Below are positions 56,271 to 64,000 of a stretch of DNA of 64,000 nt, piece by piece. The notes under the pieces were generated by a model that was not told where the DNA came from, did no database searches, and worked only from the letters and a program-made list of their open reading frames with translations. A program made the position numbers and the translations under genes. The first letter of the stretch is position 1, and each line of letters starts with the position of its first letter. The DNA is from Halocafeteria seosinensis. Taxonomy: Eukaryota; Sar; Bigyra; Bicosoecida. The stretch spans positions 62,001-126,000 of the forward strand of contig LVLI01000233.1 in the NCBI GenBank assembly GCA_001687465.1. The letters run 5' to 3'.

Positions 56271-56804
56271 CTACGTGCTTTCATTCTTCTGAGGACCATT
56301 CTCACCCTTATTTTCTCCAGTCATTCGTCGTTGCAGCGATTCAACCAGCTCCAAAAGCTGTGCTTTCGATTGTTGGATGTTCTCCTCCTCCTTGTCGTAT
56401 TGATCTCGCAGGAACTTCTCATACACATTCGGACTATTCGATTCGATGCTATCAAGTTGACTGCACTCAGAAACATGCTTCATCAGAGCGTACTCATTTA
56501 GACAGAAGAAGGGAAGCACCTACCAAACGGCATCGACAGGCACTTTGTCCGATATGTCTTTAGAGTTCGCTTCAATTTCGCTGTAGCTGTGCACTAGCTC
56601 ATTGCTGCAGAGACATCAAGAATGGAGTTCGAAGTCATCTTGCCTGTGGTGGAGGCCTGCTCAGACTTACATCTGGTTTTGAATCAGCGTAGATGTCTCT
56701 GCAGAAGTTTCATCCTGACTTAAGGTATCTATCATCTCATTCAGATGCTGAATGGTAGTATCTACGCTGTTTGCAGCCGCTGTAATCCTGTCTTCGGAAG
56801 CCAT
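56271..56804 (-). CDS. Mediator complex subunit 10-like
   Basis: Three exons: 56804-56671, 56604-56524 and 56460-56271 (134 aa), introns of 66 and 63 nt. The helical layout follows MED10: an N-terminal helix (IQHLNEMIDTL), a conserved segment KVPVDAVCQLDSIESNSPNVY corresponding to the VPLEVxxxIDxGxNPxxY motif, then a long helix ending LLELVESLQRR. Length fits the family (about 125-190 aa). MED10 lies in the middle module of Mediator, bridging activators and RNA polymerase II. The match rests on one motif and overall layout, so some doubt remains. Confidence 0.68.
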
Positions 56805-58031
56805 GGTCTCAATCCACACTCACGCATCGAAGCCAAAAAACACTCATATTCCATCCATATTGGTTTCTACTAACTGAAGTAAGTTTAACAGGACCAACAT
56901 ACGCAGATACCTTGGGGGAACTGGAGCCGAATTGACAAATCTATCCGTACTTACACTACTCACTCAGCTGCTCAGCATTGCTACTCTGATTCCGATGAGT
57001 CATACAGGTAGTCATACAGTACAGGAAGGTGTAGATCTTGCCTTCGCCTCTCTAACTTTTTTCATTCCTCGAAAGAGAAACAAAAGCCATTCTACACCAC
57101 ATGAATATACAATAAAGTATTCTATTGAAACTCTATAGAAGGGGGCTGCCGCGGCGAGGCATACAGCGACCACTCTCCAGTTGTTCGCGTGGCCACTTCA
57201 GTCTTACACAGTACAAATTAATAGCTGACTGATCCTCGTCTCAGAGACGTTATTATTGTCACATGATAATTTATCTGACGTTCTGGACTTTCGACAACCC
57301 CCTTTTTGCCAGTACATGAGTGACTACTGTACTTACTACGGTAAGTAGCGTAACTCCATCCAGGCTCTGGCAGAGGGTATGGAATCTCTTTCTGTTTCGA
57401 AAGAACGACACAAAAGCAGGCATTATGTCCATGCGACCCAAGCAGGAGAATGGATGGGGCTATCTCGGAAAACCTGAGTGCATAGCAATACTGTGTTCTC
57501 TCTACCCCATAGTCATAGATGCCCCGCCGTCACAACTCCGCCTTCCGGAGCAGGCATATGTTCTCTGTGTGTGTGTGTGTTCTCGCTGGGAGCGACACTA
57601 CGGCGCTGCCTTACAAGTCAGTGACGCCATACCACTGGAGTTTACTGCTACTCTTTTGTATTTGAAGCAGTTATGAGGGCGGGGGACTCCAAACGACAGG
57701 GGAACTTCGCAGACTTGAACTGGGTCCTGCAGTTGAAGTTCACGACCGTTGGCTTCCCGATTCCTCATGTTCGATTGTACCATTGCCAGTTGTTCACGGG
57801 TTGTCCCTATCTGGGTGATACTTGATTAAACACACGTACACTGAAAGGTAAAAGCTGTGCCTGAAGGAAAAAGTAAGTATTTTTCGCGTAGAGTCCCTCT
57901 CTCCGAGCAAGGAGAAAAAGCGACTGCCTTTGAAGTCAACTTGACGTTCTTGTCAGGGACACAATGGTGTATGAAGACAACGGTTCCTCCGTTTAGCGGC
58001 AGCTTCATATACTCCCCAAAGGATTGCTAAT
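56805..58031. other. Intergenic region
   Basis: About 1.2 kb with only short frames. The 118-codon frame at 57320 and a (TG)7-like run at about 57566-57580 are the only points of note; neither supports a gene. Confidence 0.45.
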
Positions 58032-58292
58032 ATGCGATATCGCACTTTGGGGCGTGCTGCTTTGTTTTCATCTTGTTTCCGTTGTGTCGACGAGGTTGAC
58101 TCGCCACCACCAGCCAAGGAAGTTGACCCGTGGGTCACGCTTTTTGTAGTTTTTTCCAAGGGGGTGCTTAGGGAAGGCCCCATCCCACCGCGACAGATGG
58201 TCCTGGTTTCGTTTGCTACAGTCCACGTGATCACTATTTTTGTCATCTCCTGTGTGTGGTATTCTCAGGGAGGACATTTGCAAGTGAAGTGA
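58032..58292 (+). CDS. Small single-pass membrane protein, possibly mitochondrial
   Basis: An 86-residue ORF from ATG 58032. The start MRYRTLGRAALFSSCFRC is basic and lacks acidic residues, like a mitochondrial presequence. A membrane segment (MVLVSFATVHVITIFVISCVW) lies near the C-terminus. I do not recognise it; its size and layout resemble accessory subunits of inner-membrane complexes. It lies 134 bp upstream of the next plus-strand gene. Confidence 0.4.
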   Translation: MRYRTLGRAALFSSCFRCVDEVDSPPPAKEVDPWVTLFVVFSKGVLREGPIPPRQMVLVSFATVHVITIFVISCVWYSQGGHLQVK

Positions 58293-58426
58293 TCGTCTTC
58301 TTGTCTACTGGAGCTTTGATAATCACGCCCGGCGCCTGTCTTGCTGACGCCCTCTGCGTGTGTGTGCGTGACGACAAGTTTTCCTTTCAGCACTATACAC
58401 GCTTTTCCAGGCGAGTTTAACAGCTA

Positions 58427-61400
58427 ATGGCGCGGCAGAAAGGTGCATATGTCCCACCTGCAAATAACCGTGGACTTGGAAATGGTAAAGATAAGCGCAC
58501 ACACCAGCACTTGAATGGATCCACTGCACACGTGCAGGAAGCGACTCTTCCGCCGGGGGAGGAAGACACAGCATTTACCCAGTTTTTCAACAGCACGTTT
58601 GTCCGAATCGCCTTATTCGTGTCAGTCGCCGTCATTCTCCTAACGGCGGGTACGGTAAAATCCTTGAACGGCGATGTGGTCGTCGCTGTATCCATGGTGG
58701 CGAAAGGAAGCCTCTCAGTGGTATTCAGTGCTTACAGGTACGATGTAATACTGATTTTACATAGGTTCTGCTTCCCCGTGCACGTTTGCCTCTCACCTAC
58801 TTGTTCTCCAGGTTATTCTTCTCTGCTACGACACTGCACGTGTTTGTTACAAGCAGCCCGGAAGATCCATGCGACCTCTTGTCCCTCCAGCTGTTGTTGA
58901 TGTCGGTTATGGGGCTGCATCTAGAACTCCCCGTCTTTGAGCCATTCTATGCGCCTGCACTTATGTATTCTCGCTATGTGGTTTTGCGAAACCTCAATAA
59001 TTTGTTTCAGCATAAGGACTTGCTTAGTACCTTTTGTATGGGTACCTTTATCATATGGAGCGAAGCGGTATGTTCCTACTGTACACGGCTAGTACATTGC
59101 CGCTGGTTAAAACCCGTATTACTCTGTAACGCAGGAAGCTGTTTCCTTTGGCATTCCACCGCCCTGGCGTATTACCTTCTCTGAATTCTTACAGCAGACA
59201 CTGTTTGCGTTCCGATGGGCCTTGATTATATGGATTGGCGTGGTCCTTTATCTCTACCTCAACTGGCGACCGGAAGATAACGAGGCTCCCAGAGAATCAA
59301 CGAATCATAATATCGACTACAGAAAAGAAAACCAAGAATTTGCTCACTCGGGCAAGGCAAACAAACCTCGTTTCGTCGCCGCGATTGTGCTGTCTCTCAC
59401 AATGCTCTTGACCGCCGAAACAATACAACTCTCCTCCGATAGTAGCCTTTTACAGCCGTCAACCTACAAGCGAACTTACGAAAAGATGGAGTTCGATTTC
59501 GTTAGTAAGGTATGGCCCGATTATGGACCACCAGATATGGAAGTACCTTTTGAGGACGAAGTTGCGAAGCGAGATGCATTCCCTGATGATGACGGAGAGG
59601 TAATACACTTGGATACTGAAGCAACCACAGAGGAGGACGACGCTTTGATTGTTAAAGTCCGGGATAAATTGGAGTCTTTAGGAATGAAAGAGAAGGATAT
59701 GATACGACTTGTCCAGCTTTACAACCTGATAAAGTCTCGCGGCGCCTTCCCGCCTGATAGGGTATTGTATGAGGAACATGCACCGGCTGGTACATTTATG
59801 AAAGCAGAACGGGTGCTGCAAGACGTCGCAAGACAAGTTGGTTGGAACGAGAACGATCTTTATCATGTCCGCGCACTTTTGAATATGATTGACCGTGTAA
59901 AAGCAAATGAGAAAATTGAATCGGCATTGTCCTCTGTTCAGTTTGCTTCAAAGGAGAGTTTGGGCGATGCGAAGCACGATGGGAAAGGACAAAATAAAAA
60001 GTCTGCTTTTTCCGCATCCTCATTGTTTCAGTCAGAAGCCGAAGGACAAGGTCCGACACCAGCTCTGGGGAGCCAAAACAGAAATCAGTTCTTCCAGAGC
60101 GATATTGAGGTAGAAGCCCCAATCAAGAAAGGAGATAATGTCATTATGCCATCTCGACGTTCCACGGCTAGCCAGACAGTGAGCGCAGCAATCTTTAGCT
60201 TCTTTACGAATCTTTGGGCTGCCGTTTCATCCTTCCGAGGCATCCTGACACTCTTCGCTACCGTTCTGGGTATTGGGGCATACGTGCAGAGGAAGAAACT
60301 CTTAGCGTTGCTGAACAAATATGAAGAAATGGATACTACTCAAGCTACTGTTGATCCGAATCCCAAATTAAGAGGGAAACGCCGTTTCGGAAGGAAACGT
60401 GGAAAGACAGATAATGAAGAGGCTTCTGTCAACAGAGCGTACTCCACGGCTGAAAATGGTCACGCGGATCTGGGCGCTTACCAGCATGAGCTTCCCCCTG
60501 TTGAAGTGGTTCAAAGCGGTCAATCAAAGCCGAAGAATATCCAAGCGTCTGAAGAAGACAATACAGCTAAGGGACGCAGCGGAAGTATGCAAGGGGAGTC
60601 TGTTTCTTCCGGAGACCTGGAACACGAAGAGCCTGAAAATAGTGGTATATTATCCTCTTGGAACACACACTCGAAGAAGGGGTCGAAGAAGAAACGAAAG
60701 CGCAAAACTGATCAGCGTGGTGGTGAAGAAGAACCTGAAGGAGAATTTGGCCAGCGAAACAGTTCAACGGAGGAGCATCGTTTTAACGAAGCCCTCGATG
60801 ACAGTACAGCCGAAAACATTGCGGAGAAGGAGCACCCTAGCACTGATATTAGGGGTGATAACACCGGCGAGAGTATTCCCGAAACTCAGGAAGCTACTAC
60901 TACCCCTGAGCCGAATGACCACCAAGAGGACGAGAGTAAGAGCGATATGACTCCTTTGGAGTCTAGCAAGCACGATGAGTGGAGGAAGGATGCGAGTATG
61001 GAAGACGTCATGGTTGGTGATGAGACAGAACAAGTGGAATCTGAGCCACTTCAATTTCAAGGCAGTCGTTCAGTGGAAGAAGAGCTGGAAGAAGAGACTG
61101 AAACCCATCAAATGACGGACAACTATAGTAGCGATAGGAATCAGTACCAATCAGCTGACAACTACGCACGACCAGGAGCATCTTTGCGCCAGTTTACCGA
61201 CGAGTTTTGGGACCCCACTTCGGAGAACTCCGCCATTTCTTCTCAAATCGGCGTGCTTCCTATTTCTGCCCCTCATATGAGCACAGATCTAGCCATTGAG
61301 CAAGCGATCTCGTCCTTGACTGAGTTCCAGGATTCTCCCACCCGTCGTGGTCCCTTTATGCCGGATGATCGGGAACAAGATAAAAACAGTTCGATGCCGA

Positions 61401-61597
61401 CTTCACGGCACGAAGACGCATATTCAAATAATGATCATATGTCCTATAATCACGATGCTTTACACGGCGATTATGGCAGTTCTCTAAGCAGTTTTGCGCT
61501 TGGTATGGACTCGCTCGATCTTGGATTGGGATCGTTGAGCTCTGGCCGACCTCTGCAGCGAGATTTTGACGATGATGACAATTCAGACCGCTACTAA
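58427..61597 (+). CDS. Multi-spanning membrane protein with long hydrophilic tail
   Basis: Three exons: 58427-58737, 58812-59067 and 59135-61597 (1009 aa), introns of 74 and 67 nt. Residues 1-50 are hydrophilic. The next 290 residues hold several hydrophobic segments (VRIALFVSVAVILLTAGTV; LLSLQLLLMSVMGLHLEL; WALIIWIGVVLYLYLNW; FVAAIVLSLTMLLTAETI), so about five or six membrane passes. A folded part with helices follows (about 360-500), then one more hydrophobic stretch (FRGILTLFATVLGIGAYV, about 610). The last 360 residues are charged with a KKGSKKKRKRK cluster. The family is not recognised. The layout suggests an ER or envelope membrane protein with a long cytosolic tail, but that is inference. 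Confidence 0.8.
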
Positions 61598-62644
61598 TGC
61601 TGTTTTCAAATAATTACATTCTCTGTAAAACACAATAGACACACTACCTGCTGCTTCCTACATGTACGTCCGCGTTGACACGTCACCATGACGCAGCCAT
61701 TCTCCGCTTGCGGTGACGTATTGTTGAAGTTGGGGTCGGCTCCCAACCTCCTGCTAGAGGCTGGAAATAAGGGGTCCAAGCTCTAGGGATGCCAAAGGGG
61801 AGATAAGCAGAGCGACTCCCGGAGAAACATGTTTCTACAGCGTTAGGGTTGTTGGTTCTTGTGTTGCAGTAATGGAGAAAGAGGTCCTTCTGCTGATGCC
61901 TGGAGTCAAATACAGGCGCGAAGTCTATGTGAAGTAAGTTGCGTGAACGGCATACTTCAGTAGCCAGAGGAGCGAGTTTTCAAACGCTGCTTCAAATTGA
62001 CCGAAGCACTACCGGGAACGGCACAGGGGAGGCTGTAGGGAAACAAAAAAGGTCCGGGATTTGACCGAGGTTCAACAAGTCCCCGGGGTGGTCGCTCATT
62101 ACGTTCCTGCTTGACAGAGGGGCTGATTAAAACTTGCGGAAGGGGGCATGTTTGGTACAATAGCTTATCCCTCTCTGGGAGCTGTTGGGGCGTCTGGATA
62201 CGGTCTGAATCGTCCTGTAGAATAAAGAGTAGGTTGAGTCAAGGTCTTCCGGGGGAAAGAGCGGTTTTACGGGTGCAGTGCAGCAGAGGAGGTGCGAGGC
62301 TAACTGCAGCAGCTGGGGGGGGCCAGGGAGTCAAACTCCGGCGAAGCAAGTGGTGGTTGTTGAAGTGAGAATTCAGCTGATTACCACCATTAGAGGCACG
62401 CTGCCACGTTTGTTTCAAAAGGTTTAAGAAATAATTGAGTTGTTTGCATAGTGCTGCATATAGAGTTGAGTTTTCTACTGTCTAAACATCGAGCACCAGG
62501 CAAGATTGCAAAATTTGTTGAAGTGCTTACGTGTGCTTCAACGTCAGTCACGAAGTTTTGGATATTTGCGCAGGGTGGTTTCCAAGTAAGAAGGAAACAG
62601 TTCGTAAACACAGAATACTAGGCAGTTGCTTGCGAGAAGAGTAG
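61598..62644. other. Intergenic region with one doubtful small gene
   Basis: About 1.05 kb. Apart from the candidate at 61872-62114 I see only short frames. A G-rich run lies at about 62310-62325. Confidence 0.4.
61872..62114 (+). CDS. Doubtful two-exon small ORF
   Basis: ATG 61872 opens a 20-codon frame (MEKEVLLLMPGVKYRREVYV) that runs into a strong donor AA|GTAAGT at 61934. Splicing to CACAG|GGGAGG (62027) gives 28 more codons (KVRDLTEVQQVPGVV) and a stop at 62114: 49 residues, which is short. Other acceptors give stops too. This may be the 5' end of a gene whose later exons I could not find. Confidence 0.25.
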
Positions 62645-64000
62645 ATGATGGAATCGACACATGGAAATACGCACGGCGCAAGCCTTGCACCGCCAGGCCA
62701 CTTCTTGCAGAAGATTCATCACCTCGACTACTCAGAGGTGGTACTGAAGAATATTTATAAAATGCGAATGGGGTATTTGGCAGATCGTTTTGTTGTTGTA
62801 GTCAGGATGTTGTGCCCTAATTCCATCCGAAAGGCGAGTGTGGTCGCTGAGAAGAACTCAAAGGATGGCACGTATATACTGTCGGCAGCCCGGTGGTTTG
62901 CACGTTACACTGAAGGCATTCGTACCGGCGAGTATAATCCTCGTATTGAAGGAGTAGCTCAGGCTATGCGCCTTCTTCTAGCCAGCAGCGATGTGATGAT
63001 GGCTTTATCCATCTTGAGCGAAGAAGATCGGAAGGTGTGCATCGGCGAACACCTTGTAACTCACTTGCGGCGGCTGTGTAAAGACAACACTTTGGAGGAT
63101 AGTTCAATGGCGAGTTGTGACACAGTGGATGATGAGCTGAAAAAATGCTTGGAGATGCTCCCAGGATTTCGTAGCTCCTTTGCAACGGAACGTGAACTCT
63201 TAGCAGCTTATCCAGGATTCCAACTCCCGTTATCCGTCAGCCGCTATGTAATTAAGCAGTACTGTTTGCAAGTTTGCCACCTTCACTTGAGAACCTTGAT
63301 AAGTGAACTAATGGGTGGATATTTTATATGGCAAAACTCCCAAATTGGGTTCAATACGCTAAACAGAAGATCATCCGATAGCAGTGGCTCGACCAGTGTC
63401 TCTGAGGATTTCTTGGCTCCCTCGAAACTGAAGCGGCCTAGTGGAGGCACTGGTATGATGCCTCATTCTTCTTTCACCACTGAAGGGGGTTCCACCTGCA
63501 CGTCAAATCCTGGAGACCGAGAGTCCCGTTCGACGACGGAGGATGATTTCAGTGAGGGAGAATCTACCCTTAAGGCTCTTGATTATCAAAGAGAACGTTC
63601 GTGGACGAGTGACACCCTTGAGCTAGGAGACAAACCAGCTGTGTCCGACGACATGCTTTGCTTCCTTAATGACTACTACAGTAATATCGTTAAGGATTCA
63701 GAAACTTTGAACATTTCCTCCCTTATGCGACGCTTTGCCCTTTCCATGGGGAACCTGATTCCGAAGTCTATGGTAGAGAACGTTTCGGCATTGATACCGC
63801 ATTCTGATAGACGGTCCGTGTCAAACACAGGGAAGACAAACATTGCCTTTGCGTCGGGTACCGACCCGCACAACTTCGTCCAAAAGTTTAAAAAACTGGG
63901 TTGCTCATTCGGTTGGTTGTCGGAACGGGTGTTGACTGGAGGTAAAGTGGACTCGGCAAGGATAACGGCGGGTCTCCGGGCAGTATTGTCTTGTCCAGAT
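62645..64000 (+). CDS. Uncharacterised protein, C-terminus beyond window
   Basis: Open from ATG 62645 to the right edge: 452 codons with no stop and no need for an intron. The N-terminal 235 residues are helical (HFLQKIHHLDYSEVVLKNIY, ARYTEGIRTGEYNPRIEGVA, ALSILSEEDRKVCIGEHLVT, VCHLHLRTLISELMGGYFIW). Residues 240-320 are Ser/Thr-rich and probably disordered. A second helical part follows (DMLCFLNDYYSNIVKD, SLMRRFALSMGNLIPKSMV). I recognise no domain; the architecture of helical blocks around a phosphorylatable linker is typical of scaffold or trafficking factors, but no function is claimed. Confidence 0.75.
   Translation, partial: MMESTHGNTHGASLAPPGHFLQKIHHLDYSEVVLKNIYKMRMGYLADRFVVVVRMLCPNSIRKASVVAEKNSKDGTYILSAARWFARYTEGIRTGEYNPRIEGVAQAMRLLLASSDVMMALSILSEEDRKVCIGEHLVTHLRRLCKDNTLEDSSMASCDTVDDELKKCLEMLPGFRSSFATERELLAAYPGFQLPLSVSRYVIKQYCLQVCHLHLRTLISELMGGYFIWQNSQIGFNTLNRRSSDSSGSTSVSEDFLAPSKLKRPSGGTGMMPHSSFTTEGGSTCTSNPGDRESRSTTEDDFSEGESTLKALDYQRERSWTSDTLELGDKPAVSDDMLCFLNDYYSNIVKDSETLNISSLMRRFALSMGNLIPKSMVENVSALIPHSDRRSVSNTGKTNIAFASGTDPHNFVQKFKKLGCSFGWLSERVLTGGKVDSARITAGLRAVLSCPD

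Noticed and set aside
57320-57676. 118-codon plus-strand ORF
   Set aside because: No conserved motif, includes a TG-repeat translated as CVCVC; nothing splices to it.
1-64000. tRNA, rRNA, CRISPR arrays or bacterial operon signals
   Set aside because: None seen on reading; the region is a eukaryotic nuclear locus with spliceosomal introns.

Overview
This is a stretch of nuclear DNA from a eukaryote, probably a unicellular or otherwise compact-genome protist. Genes are spaced every 1.5-2 kb on alternating strands. Most carry a few very short GT-AG introns (typically 59-75 nt), and base composition looks balanced (I estimate high 40s % GC by eye). The housekeeping genes are typically eukaryotic: mitochondrial uL22, mitochondrial HSP90/TRAP1, coilin, IMP3, SPT4, 40S uS7/RPS5, a MED10-like Mediator subunit, an RNF5/RNF185-type E3 ligase, an R2R3-MYB factor and a sodium/solute symporter. 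The taxon cannot be fixed from the sequence alone. An algal lineage is a reasonable guess from the MYB and the membrane proteins, but this is inference.

Layout. 1-5 kb (minus): the 5' three quarters of a phospholipase D with an unusual zinc-ribbon-like N-terminus, running off the left edge, then uL22m. 5-10 kb: TRAP1 (+) and a TPR/RS-tail protein (-). 10-16 kb: a RhoGEF (DH-PH) protein ending in a CAMSAP-type CKK microtubule minus-end domain (+), then an R2R3-MYB gene (-). 17-24 kb: an ankyrin protein, two small genes, coilin (-) and two uncharacterised genes. 24-37 kb: four single-exon paralogues (here F1-F4) with one or two copies of a beta-rich domain I do not recognise, behind Ser-rich N-termini with basic clusters. 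A 14-exon multi-spanning membrane protein gene sits between F2 and F3. 37-48 kb: IMP3, a Ser/Pro-rich unknown (-), small ORFs and a long TPR protein (-). A decayed direct duplicate of the 39.4-41.0 kb region lies at 45.1-46.7 kb, with a 666-bp insertion flanked by a 7-bp target duplication. 47-57 kb: alpha/beta hydrolase, SSS symporter (-), galaxin-like secreted protein (-), SPT4, RNF185-like (-), RPS5, MED10-like (-). 58-64 kb: a large membrane protein with a long hydrophilic tail, a doubtful small gene, and an unrecognised gene running off the right edge.

I assembled exon structures by hand from splice consensus, frame continuity and family alignment. Adjacent genes are not functionally linked as an operon would be. 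The only obvious cluster logic is the F1-F4 tandem expansion. The two most novel items are the DH-PH-CKK fusion, which would physically join Rho signalling to microtubule minus ends, and the F1-F4 domain family.
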